Positions 50,508-57,685 of a stretch of 64,000 nucleotides of DNA are shown here, piece after piece. The stretch comes from JAJRXR01 sp041402005 (GTDB taxonomy: Bacteria > Planctomycetota > Phycisphaerae > Phycisphaerales > UBA1924). The translations under genes were made by a program, and so were the position numbers. The stretch spans positions 434,001 through 498,000 of the forward strand of contig JAWKTB010000002.1 in NCBI GenBank assembly GCA_041402005.1. Reading direction: 5' to 3'. A model generated the notes under the pieces. That model was not told the DNA's origin, searched no databases, and saw only the letters and a list, made by a program, of their open reading frames with translations. The stretch's first letter is position 1, and every line of letters begins with the position of its first letter.

Positions 50508-51239
50508 TCAGCGGCGACGACGGGCGGCGCCCAGGACGCCCAGGCCCATCAGCGCCAGCGTGCTCGGCGTCGGGACGATGGTGTAGCGGAGGAAGTCGCC
50601 GGCGACGGAGGTGGTCCCCCAGTCGGTGGTGGCGGCGTCGGAGCGGGAGAGGTGGTCGACGCCCGGGTCGGCGCCGCCGCCCGAGCTGAAGACGTCGAAC
50701 TCGATGGTGTCGCCGACGGCGAGGCCCATGGCGGTGTAGTCGACCCAGACGCGCTGGACGCCGGAGGCGTGGTCGGCGTCGGAGCCGGTGATGAGGCCGC
50801 CGCCGAGGTAGGTGGCGTCGGCGAGGCTCCAGGTCGAGCCGTCGAAGTGGCGCCACTCGCCGCCCATGCCGGAGCCGCCGTCGTCGGCCCAGGTGCCGAG
50901 GAAGTCGGTGATGCCGCGTCCCCAGTCGACGTTGCGGTTCCAGGAACCCGGATCGGTGGAGTTGTCGCCGGCGTTGGCGCCAGTGTCGATGCCGACGATG
51001 TACTTACCCCAGTTGGTGGAGTCGATGTCGGCGTTGACCTTGATGTCGAAGCAGAGGAACTGGCTGTCGTTGGTAACCGTGACGCTGACGATGTCCAGAT
51101 GGTTGAAGCCCTGGGAGGCGAAGAAGTCGTGCAGGTCACCGCCGGCGGTGGTGCTGCCGACGTTGTCGTTGTAGACGTCCGCGTGGGCGAACGACACCGC
51201 CAGACCAGCGGCCGCGGCCGCCACGATGGCTCGCTTCAT
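50508..51239 (-). CDS. PEP-CTERM-type secreted protein
   Basis: 243 residues: signal peptide (AIVAAAAAGLAVSFAHA), a soluble domain rich in Asp/Gly/Thr (HLDIVSVTVTNDSQFLCFDI, WGKYIVGIDTGANAGDNSTD, VQRVWVDYTAMGLAVGDTIE) and a classic tail: VPTPST, hydrophobic ALMGLGVLGA, then four Arg. The fold resembles proteins that bind or display on extracellular polymer, but the role is unknown. AGGAG 8 nt upstream. 175 nt of non-coding DNA separate it from the esterase stop. Confidence 0.83.
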   Translation of the reverse strand: MKRAIVAAAAAGLAVSFAHADVYNDNVGSTTAGGDLHDFFASQGFNHLDIVSVTVTNDSQFLCFDIKVNADIDSTNWGKYIVGIDTGANAGDNSTDPGSWNRNVDWGRGITDFLGTWADDGGSGMGGEWRHFDGSTWSLADATYLGGGLITGSDADHASGVQRVWVDYTAMGLAVGDTIEFDVFSSGGGADPGVDHLSRSDAATTDWGTTSVAGDFLRYTIVPTPSTLALMGLGVLGAARRRR

Positions 51240-51414
51240 CTCTCTTCTCCTACGACTCGCGTACTCGATTTCTCTCTCTGGGCAACCCCCGTCCCACGAG
51301 GGGCCCTCTCATGTAAACGTTGAGCATACGGGGTCCGTGGGGGATCCCGGAAGGGAAAAAACGTTGTTGACAAGCGGGAAATGCCCATAACCGAACAAGG
51401 GGCGATAATCGGGG

Positions 51415-52677
51415 CTACTGGGGGGGAAAGAGGAAGCGGAGGGCCTTGGGAAGTCGCTCGGCCCAGGCGTCCTCGTTGTGGTGGGCGGCGGGGGTCACGA
51501 GAAGGAGGTGGCGGTCGGAGGTGAGGCCGTCGCGCTCGAGGCGGGCGTCCAGCTCGCGTGTCCAGGCCTCGTAGCCCTCGTTGCGCTGACGGACGGCGGG
51601 GTCGTCGCCCAGCTCGCTCCCGCCGACGCCGATGTAGACACGCTCGGGCCAGGAGGTGACCGAGTCGATGTAGCGCTGCCCGATCGGGGGGAGGCTCTCG
51701 AGGAGGAGGCGCCCGAAGCGGTCGGGACGCTGGGTGGCGATGTAGAGGGAGATGACGGCGCCGTAGGACGAGCCGCCGACGCCCGTGTTCTCGGGCTTGG
51801 TCGAGACGCGGAAGGCGCGTTCGACACGGGGCATGACCTCGGAGGCGATCCAGGCGGCGAACTCGGCGCCGTGGGGTTCGCCCCCGCGCCCGCCGTCGAA
51901 GGGGAGGTATTCCTCGCTCCGGAATCTCCCGGCGTTGGGGATGCCGACGATGATGATGTCCTCGAGGAGCCCGTCCTCGATCAGGCGCGTGGCGGTCTCG
52001 TCGGCGTGCCACTCGCCCGGGATGCCGGGGGGCTGCTCGAAGAGGTTCTGACCGTCGAAGAGGTAGAGGACGGGGTACTTGCGGGCGATGTTCGCGGGGT
52101 CGTCGTAGCCCGGGGGGAGCCAGACGAGCAGGTCGCGCATCGAGCCCGCGGCGCCACCCGCGCCGCCGGCGACCTGGAGGCGGCGAACCGTGCCCGTGAC
52201 TTCGAGGTCGTGGTACTCGGTCGCCTGGCGCTGCTGGGCGATGTCGGCGGGCGAGCGGAAGCGGGGGACGGTCAGCTCGATGACGGGCGCCTCGCCCCGA
52301 AGCGTCGAGGGGTCGACCTTGGCGAGTGTGCGGTTGTCGATGTCGGCGCCGTCGGCGGTGGTCTCGACGCGGTCCCAGGAGCCCAGCGTGAACTTGAACT
52401 GGATGGTTCCGGTGCGGGCCGGGTCATGCTCGAAGACGTACTGCCAGCGTCCGTCGGAGCGCTGGGCCATCTTGAACTCGGGCTTTGCAGGATCCCAGCC
52501 GCCCCAGTTGGAGGCGAGGAACATGGGGCGCTCGTTGGTCGCCATGCGCGCGACGTCATCGACGACGACGACGAAGCCCTGTTCGAGATCCTCGGGCTGG
52601 ACGGGCGGGGCGATCGAGGCTGTACATGACGTGGCGAACGCGCCGAGGACGACGAGCGTGCGGGTGAGGCGTGTCAT
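51415..52677 (-). CDS. Exported esterase of the enterochelin-esterase/IroE type with N-terminal CBM-like domain
   Basis: 420 residues. N-terminal export signal (TLVVLGAFATSCTASIA; Cys near the cut site but a poor lipobox). Residues ~45-120 look like a starch-binding/CBM48-like beta-sandwich (FLASNWGGWDPAKPEFKMAQ, WQYVFEHDPARTGTIQFKF, GSWDRVETTADG). The rest is an alpha/beta hydrolase of the esterase D group: YPVLYLFDGQNLFE, IIIVGIPNAGR, nucleophile in GVGGSSYGAVISLY, and His in TPAAHHNEDAW. In an alpha-glucan locus it may deacylate glycans or their conjugates; that is inference. ATG 52677 is fixed by a TACACT box 6 nt upstream. Confidence 0.82.
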   Translation of the reverse strand: MTRLTRTLVVLGAFATSCTASIAPPVQPEDLEQGFVVVVDDVARMATNERPMFLASNWGGWDPAKPEFKMAQRSDGRWQYVFEHDPARTGTIQFKFTLGSWDRVETTADGADIDNRTLAKVDPSTLRGEAPVIELTVPRFRSPADIAQQRQATEYHDLEVTGTVRRLQVAGGAGGAAGSMRDLLVWLPPGYDDPANIARKYPVLYLFDGQNLFEQPPGIPGEWHADETATRLIEDGLLEDIIIVGIPNAGRFRSEEYLPFDGGRGGEPHGAEFAAWIASEVMPRVERAFRVSTKPENTGVGGSSYGAVISLYIATQRPDRFGRLLLESLPPIGQRYIDSVTSWPERVYIGVGGSELGDDPAVRQRNEGYEAWTRELDARLERDGLTSDRHLLLVTPAAHHNEDAWAERLPKALRFLFPPQ

Positions 52678-52683
52678 GGGGCG

Positions 52684-52689
52684 AGTGTA
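52684..52689 (-). promoter_or_regulatory. -10-like box TACACT for the esterase
   Basis: TACACT on the minus strand, 6 nt before ATG 52677, directly after the terminator of the upstream gene. Identical hexamer and spacing to nnrE. Confidence 0.5.
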
Positions 52690-52708
52690 GCCGTGGGGGG
52701 GGCGGGGC

Positions 52709-52745
52709 AAAACGAAAGCCGCCCGCGTCGTGTGACGCGGGCGGC
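52709..52745 (-). terminator. Rho-independent terminator after the 52784 gene
   Basis: Perfect 12-bp stem with a 4-nt loop: GCCGCCCGCGTC (52718-52729), GTGT, GACGCGGGCGGC (52734-52745). Read on the minus strand it is followed by TTTCGTTTT, 38 nt after the stop of the large secreted protein. Confidence 0.83.
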
Positions 52746-52783
52746 GGTGAAAGCTCGTTCGTGACGCTCGGGGCGTCAGGCGA

Positions 52784-54892
52784 TCACGGGCAGCCGTTGC
52801 CGAAGGCGGTGAGGAAGGCGATGACGTCGGAGAAGTCGAAGGTGCCGAAGGGGACCGCGAGGTCGGCGGCGGGCTGCATGGTGCCGAAGGCGGTGAGGAA
52901 GGCGATGACGTCGGAGAAGTCGAGCGTGCCGTAGGGGACGTCGAGGTCGGCGGGGTTGCACCCGGGGTTGGCCGGCGCCGACAGGTTGACGTACTGATTT
53001 CCCTCGATGGCGGAGAAGTCGATGTTGTGGACCTCGCCGAGGTTCTCGGCGGGGGCCTCGGAGTCGGGCAGGCCGCCGAGGACCTGGTTGGAGACGTAGT
53101 CGAAGCCGCCGTTGGTGATGTACCCACCCAGGAGGATGTCCTGGACGCCGTCCCAGCCGAGCTCGGCCAGGTCGATGCGGATCTCGATGCCCGTGTTGAC
53201 GGCCGCGGCGCCGGCGACGCTGGGGGAGCCGGCGTCGGCAGCGGTCACGCCGGCGACGTTGGAGTTGTTGATGGCGACCTGGATGAGGCCGGCGGGGGGA
53301 AGGGAGCCCGAGGGGAGCGAGCCGTCGAGGATGTCGAGGACGGTCTCGGTGCTGGTGCGCGGGGCGTAGTTGGAGTAGAGGGCGGCGGTGAAGCCGTCCT
53401 GCTCCTGGAAGAGGGGGCCGGAGAAGTTGATGAGTTCGACCGGGGAGCCAACGGGGTTGCCCTGGCCGTCGGTGACGTCACCGCCGAAGTCGCCGCCGAC
53501 GTCGGCGAGCAGGCCGAAGAAGGGGTCGAAGATGGGGCCGTCGGTGCGGAGGGTGGTGGCGTCGGTGTAGTTCTCGAGGTTGCCCGAGCCGCCATTGACG
53601 CCGTTGTTGACGTTCAACCAGAAGTCGGGGGCGAAGCCCTCGTCCCAGATGAGGTCGGACTGGCGGTTGAGGCCGTTGAAGGAGATGTCGACGTTGTCGT
53701 TGCGGAGGACGTTCTGTCCGCCCGGGGCGCAGTCGATGAAGAGGGAGCACTTGTTGTAGTTCACCTCCATGTTGCCGCCAATGAAGATGTAGAGGGAGCC
53801 GGAGACGACCGGGCCCTCGTCGACGTCGAGGTAGGCGCGGACGTTGTCGAGCTCGGAGCCGTAGGCCCAGTCAGCGTCGGGCGCGACGGGGGAGGCGAGC
53901 GAGGGGCTGCCGATGACGCCGGCGGTGTTGGAGTTGTCGATGGCGAGGGCGTAGCCGTTCATGAGCGAGCCAGCGCCCGCGGCGCCGTGCCCGGTGGTGG
54001 AACCCTGATCGGAGATGGAGCCGCTGAGAGGACCCGACCAGAGGCGCGGGATGTTGGGGGTGGTGCCGTCGTCGGAGTCGTGGTTCCAGTCGTCGACGGA
54101 GACGAGGAAGTCGGCGCCGAAGCCGGAATCGAAGATGGTGCCGGACTGGCCGTTGATGATAAAGGCGCCGGCGCCCGAGCCGGAGCCGAGGGTGTTGGAG
54201 CCGGTGCCGCCGGAGCTGTCGGTGTCGAAGTAGAGGTCGATGGCGTTGCCGTTGTTCTCGAGGTTGCCGGCAATGAAGAGGTAGAGGTTGCCGCCGTTGG
54301 TGCAGGCGTAGACGGCGTCGATCTCGGAGCCGCCGCCGCCGATCTCGGTGCCGGAGGTATCGTTGCCGAAGCCGGTGTAGTTGGTCTGAAGGAACTTGGC
54401 GGAGCCGTAGAGGGCGGCGTCGAGCGTGCCGTCGATGACGGGCGCGGAGGCGGCGGCGGCGGCGGCGACAGTGATGTACTCATTGCCGGCGTCGAAGGGA
54501 GCCGACGAGAAGTCGTGCGGCGGGTTGCCGAGGTTGCCGGTGTCGATCGGGAAGTTCCCGTCGTGGATGTTCTGGTTCGCCATGAAGGTGCGGTCGCCGG
54601 AGTTGACCCAGCCGGTGAGGCGGAAGTTGCCGTCACCGCCGATGTCGGCGAGGGGGATGCGGATCTCGACGCCGGTCATGACGTCGCCGGGAGGATCGCC
54701 GAAGTCGCCGCCGGTGAAGTCACCGGCCTCGTTGTCGCCGAAGGCGGTGGGCTGGTTCTGCATCCAGAGGACGCTGGAGTAGAACGAGCCCTCGGTGCCG
54801 GGATCGAAGACGCCGTTGACCGTGGGCTGGGCGACCGCGCCGCCGGCGAGCGCCGCAAGAATTGCGGCCGGGGTCACAACTCTGATTCGCAT
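52784..54892 (-). CDS. Large secreted protein with repeated beta domains and dockerin-like tail
   Basis: 702 residues. Signal peptide (VVTPAAILAALAGGAVAQ). The body has repeated segments: PTVNGVFDPGTEGSFYSSVL and PVIDGTLDAALYGSAKFLQT (CBM9/DOMON-like starts), each followed by Asp/Asn/Gly-rich strands (GGNLYLFIAGNLENNGNAID, GSLYIFIGGNMEVNYNK). No catalytic motif. The tail holds two copies of the dockerin-like unit (NPADLDVPYGTLDFSDVIAF and ADLAVPFGTFDFSDVIAFLT), each ending TAFG. Probably a surface binding or scaffold protein, perhaps for carbohydrate. ATG 54892 chosen for the signal peptide; a longer upstream frame adds nothing recognisable. Confidence 0.82.
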   Translation of the reverse strand: MRIRVVTPAAILAALAGGAVAQPTVNGVFDPGTEGSFYSSVLWMQNQPTAFGDNEAGDFTGGDFGDPPGDVMTGVEIRIPLADIGGDGNFRLTGWVNSGDRTFMANQNIHDGNFPIDTGNLGNPPHDFSSAPFDAGNEYITVAAAAAASAPVIDGTLDAALYGSAKFLQTNYTGFGNDTSGTEIGGGGSEIDAVYACTNGGNLYLFIAGNLENNGNAIDLYFDTDSSGGTGSNTLGSGSGAGAFIINGQSGTIFDSGFGADFLVSVDDWNHDSDDGTTPNIPRLWSGPLSGSISDQGSTTGHGAAGAGSLMNGYALAIDNSNTAGVIGSPSLASPVAPDADWAYGSELDNVRAYLDVDEGPVVSGSLYIFIGGNMEVNYNKCSLFIDCAPGGQNVLRNDNVDISFNGLNRQSDLIWDEGFAPDFWLNVNNGVNGGSGNLENYTDATTLRTDGPIFDPFFGLLADVGGDFGGDVTDGQGNPVGSPVELINFSGPLFQEQDGFTAALYSNYAPRTSTETVLDILDGSLPSGSLPPAGLIQVAINNSNVAGVTAADAGSPSVAGAAAVNTGIEIRIDLAELGWDGVQDILLGGYITNGGFDYVSNQVLGGLPDSEAPAENLGEVHNIDFSAIEGNQYVNLSAPANPGCNPADLDVPYGTLDFSDVIAFLTAFGTMQPAADLAVPFGTFDFSDVIAFLTAFGNGCP
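52798..52965 (-). repeat. Two 84-bp tandem units encoding the dockerin-like tail
   Basis: Two units offset by 84 nt (28 codons) share an identical stretch of ~42 nt (from TGCCGAAGGCGGTGAGGAAG onward on the plus strand) and diverge afterwards. The near-identity at DNA level points to a recent duplication or gene conversion inside the domain, because synonymous sites are also conserved. Confidence 0.7.
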
Positions 54893-55294
54893 GTCCGATT
54901 CTCCCTCAATGTTCAGCCACTCCGCCGCGGCGGAGAGCTGCGGTGCGACACATGCCCGGGCGCCCTTACAACGCGCGAACGAAACCCTCGTCCGGGCCAT
55001 CTCAAACCCTAGAGCGTAGCGAGGCCGTGCCCCGGACTCTAGAGGAGACCCGCGAAGTTCAGGGCCAACGGCGGGGGCGCATCCCCAGGTAGTGTGAAGA
55101 CTTGGTGAAGTAGGGCGATCGCACTACCGACGTGAACGACCTTCCCAGGGACGGGAGGGGGCACGGATGGTCGGCTGTTGACGGGGATCCGCAAAGATTT
55201 CTACATTGGGTCGATGGAGCCCCGGGCGGCGAGCGCCACCCGGGCGCGGACCGAGAACCTCTCTGCCGTGCTCTGATGCGGCTCCGGAGACCCC
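54893..55294. other. 402-bp intergenic region between divergent genes
   Basis: Contains the promoter at 55178-55207 for the pseudopilin gene and a 7-bp inverted repeat GGTAGTG / CACTACC near 55089-55126. On the minus strand, GAGGGAG before ATG 54892 is the ribosome site of the large secreted protein. No gene seen. Confidence 0.5.
55178..55207 (+). promoter_or_regulatory. Sigma-70-like promoter for the pseudopilin gene
   Basis: TTGACG (55178-55183), 18-nt spacer, TACATT (55202-55207). Predicted start near 55214 gives a ~80-nt leader ending with GGAG before ATG 55295. Confidence 0.6.
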
Positions 55295-56254
55295 ATGCGC
55301 CCTATCCCAACCCGGCGCCCCATGCGGGGCTTCACCCTGATCGAGCTGCTCGTGGTGATCGCGATCATCGCGCTGCTGATCGGGATCCTGCTGCCGGCAC
55401 TCGGGAGGGCGCGTGAGTCGGCCAAGACCGCGAAGTGCCTCTCGGGCATCCGCCAGACGAGCCTGGCGATGAACGCCTACGCCAACGACTCGAAGGGGTG
55501 GTACCCGATCTTCCCACTCCCGGCCCAGTACACCAGCACGGTGTATCTGGATCGACAGTGGGTTTACGGCGGCGTCGCGGGGCTGTTCAGCCTCAACCAG
55601 GTCGGTGACGGCATGCCCGGAAACCCGCCGATGGGCGACGTCGGGTACTACGCCACACCCGGCCACATCCACGAGTACTCCAACGGCAACGATGAGCCGC
55701 TGCTCCGTTCGTACATGGACGGATTCGAGATGCTGTACTGCCCCTCGGATCGCGAGGACTACTACTACGGGCGCCCGCCGACGCTGAATCTGAACACGCT
55801 GTATCCCGACGGCAAGTTCAAGACGCCTCATGCGCCCGAGGGCGAGCAGGACGTGATCTCGTACAACATCAGCTATATGTATGTCGCGGGTCTCCGCCAG
55901 GACGATCCGGTGATCGTCGCCCCGCCCCCCATGTGGGGTGACGAGACGAATGGGAACGACAACAAGTTCGGCTCGTGGTACGGCCTGAACCAGTGGCAGG
56001 AAGTGGGGCTCCCCGACACGAACTTGTTCACGACGAAGAAGTGCTACACGTCTACGGACAACCACGGGGAGAGCGGGGCGAACTTCGCCTTCACAGACGG
56101 ACACGCCGAGTTCCTGACCGAGAACGTCAAGCAGACGTTCTACGATGATTTCGACGACAACGACGACGGGAAACCGGACCGCCCGCGAGACAATCCCCTG
56201 AGCATCAACATGATCAACCCAGACAGGGATAACTTCACGCAGACGATCGACTGA
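55295..56254 (+). CDS. Planctomycete-type pseudopilin (prepilin-type N-terminal methylation domain)
   Basis: 319 residues. Basic leader MRPIPTRRPMRG then FTLIELLVVIAIIALLIGIL, a textbook class III signal with Gly at -1 and Glu at +5, followed by LPALGRARESAKTAKCLSGI and RQTSLAMNAYANDSKGWYPI. The C-terminal half holds NFAFTDGHAEFL, a signature of the large planctomycete pseudopilin families. Such proteins are numerous in these genomes and their functions are mostly unknown. It is the first gene before the sugar ABC transporter, 43 nt away, but the transporter has its own box. Confidence 0.88.
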   Translation: MRPIPTRRPMRGFTLIELLVVIAIIALLIGILLPALGRARESAKTAKCLSGIRQTSLAMNAYANDSKGWYPIFPLPAQYTSTVYLDRQWVYGGVAGLFSLNQVGDGMPGNPPMGDVGYYATPGHIHEYSNGNDEPLLRSYMDGFEMLYCPSDREDYYYGRPPTLNLNTLYPDGKFKTPHAPEGEQDVISYNISYMYVAGLRQDDPVIVAPPPMWGDETNGNDNKFGSWYGLNQWQEVGLPDTNLFTTKKCYTSTDNHGESGANFAFTDGHAEFLTENVKQTFYDDFDDNDDGKPDRPRDNPLSINMINPDRDNFTQTID

Positions 56255-56282
56255 GCGAGCGCCGGCCATAGGGAGCCGGTGC

Positions 56283-56288
56283 TAGACT
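56283..56288 (+). promoter_or_regulatory. -10-like box TAGACT for the ABC permease
   Basis: TAGACT, 9 nt before ATG 56298; leader of at most a few nt. No Shine-Dalgarno sequence (intervening bases are CCCCGCCCC). Confidence 0.4.
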
Positions 56289-56297
56289 CCCCGCCCC

Positions 56298-57575
56298 ATG
56301 ACCGCCGGCGCCAGCCAGAGCCCGAAGCAAGCCCCCGGCGCCAGGCGAGCCGTCAGGCGCCTCGCCGGCGCACAGGAGGCCGGCCTCCTCCTCGTCATCA
56401 CGCTGATGGTCTTGGCGCTCACGTTCTTCGGCGGGACGAAGACCGTGTACAAGCCCGTCGTGATCTCCCCGGGCGCGACGATCCAGATCTTCGACGCCGA
56501 CGGCGTCTCGCACGAGCCTGGCACGCTCCCGGGGCGCCTGATCGCACGCATCGTCGTCAACGGCCCGGACGGTTCGGTGCAGGGGTACGACGCGCCGCTG
56601 CGGTACACCGAAACCTCGGGGACGCCGAGTGTGTTCGTCCAGGACGAGGTGAGCAGGTTCCTCGAGAAGGACAACATCACCCTCGTCCTGAAGGACGCGA
56701 GCTTCTTCGCGGTGATGGCGGTCGGGATGACCGCCGTCATCATCCTTGCGGGGATCGACCTGTCCGTCGGCTCGATCTTCGCCTTCGCCGCGATCGTCGG
56801 GGCGCTCGTGCTCAACCGCATGGGCTCTGACTTGTCGCTGAGCCTCGCGGGTCTGAACGTGACGGGCCTGGTCGCGGTGCTCGTCGGGCTCGGGGTCTGT
56901 GTCGGGATCGGCGCCCTGTGCGGAGCGGCCAACGGGGTCATGACGGTGGGCCTGCGCGTGCACCCGTTCGTGATCACCCTGGGCATGATGGCGGCCCTGC
57001 GTGGCCTGACCATCATCATCCCCCAGGCGGTGACGGGCGAGCAGTCGGTCTCCGGCTTCCCGCCAGGCTTCCAGGCGGGATTCTTCAAGCGAGAGATCCT
57101 GGAGGTCCACCCGGTGCCCATCGTGATCATGGCGGTCGTCGCCGTGGTCGGTTGGTTCATCTTGTCGCGCACGGTGCTCGGGCGGCGGGTGTACGCGATC
57201 GGGGGCAACGAGACCGCGGCGAGATACGCGGGAATCCCGGTCGGGCGCGTCAAGATCATCGTCTACACGATCATGGGGGCGCTGGCGGGCCTGAGCGCGT
57301 GCATGGCGATCGGGTACCTCGGCGCCGCCGAGACGAGCGCGGGGACGGCGTACGAGCTCGAGGTGATCGCGGCGGCGGTGATCGGGGGCGCCTCGCTGAT
57401 GGGAGGGCGGGGCTCGGCCCTGGGCGCGGTCCTTGGCGCCGTCGTCATCAAGCTCATCGGCAACTCCATGATCATCTTCGACATCGACCAGTCCTGGAAC
57501 CAGGTCGTCATGGGCGGGGCGATTGTGGTCGCGGTCGTGATCGACCAGACCAAGACCCGACTGTCGGCGGGATGA
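56298..57575 (+). CDS. Sugar ABC transporter permease (RbsC/XylH family)
   Basis: 425 residues of the BPD_transp_2 family, forming a homodimer channel with the ATPase at 58793. Core motifs: VGMTAVIILAGIDLSVGSIFA, GLRVHPFVITLGMMAALRGL, FILSRTVLGRRVYAIGGNET, AARYAGIPVGRVKIIVYTIMG and AAAVIGGASLMGGRGSALGA. Unusually, residues ~50-130 between the first helix (LLLVITLMVLALTFFGG) and the second are a soluble segment (VVISPGATIQIFDADGVSHE onward) that ordinary RbsC proteins lack; by topology it lies outside the cytoplasm. The order permease - binding protein - ATPase is also less usual. Confidence 0.92.
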   Translation: MTAGASQSPKQAPGARRAVRRLAGAQEAGLLLVITLMVLALTFFGGTKTVYKPVVISPGATIQIFDADGVSHEPGTLPGRLIARIVVNGPDGSVQGYDAPLRYTETSGTPSVFVQDEVSRFLEKDNITLVLKDASFFAVMAVGMTAVIILAGIDLSVGSIFAFAAIVGALVLNRMGSDLSLSLAGLNVTGLVAVLVGLGVCVGIGALCGAANGVMTVGLRVHPFVITLGMMAALRGLTIIIPQAVTGEQSVSGFPPGFQAGFFKREILEVHPVPIVIMAVVAVVGWFILSRTVLGRRVYAIGGNETAARYAGIPVGRVKIIVYTIMGALAGLSACMAIGYLGAAETSAGTAYELEVIAAAVIGGASLMGGRGSALGAVLGAVVIKLIGNSMIIFDIDQSWNQVVMGGAIVVAVVIDQTKTRLSAG

Positions 57576-57610
57576 GCCGGGTTGTCCGCCCCTGCCCGGG
57601 AGCGTCCAGC

Positions 57611-57616
57611 TACACT
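57611..57616 (+). promoter_or_regulatory. Possible -10 box TACACT before the sugar-binding protein
   Basis: TACACT in the 110-nt gap after the permease, 69 nt before ATG 57686, followed by a conventional GGAG ribosome site. It could raise binding-protein expression above that of the permease, as is common for ABC importers. Confidence 0.35.
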
Positions 57617-57685
57617 CGTGGCGAGACGGACCGACGGGTACAGGGCCACGGGGGGCCTGGCGGCAACACACATCTGGAGCGGATC

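Noticed and set aside
51367..51372. Perfect TTGACA hexamer on the plus strand
   Set aside because: No -10 box at 16-18 nt and no plus-strand gene downstream; it faces the end of the convergent esterase gene.
52798..52965. CRISPR-like or phage-like direct repeats
   Set aside because: Only two units, both inside the reading frame and explained by the duplicated dockerin-like protein domain.
53027..55012. Long plus-strand open frame opposite the large secreted protein
   Set aside because: Val/Gly/Glu/Ala-rich low-complexity translation, a composition shadow of the minus-strand gene with signal peptide and tail.
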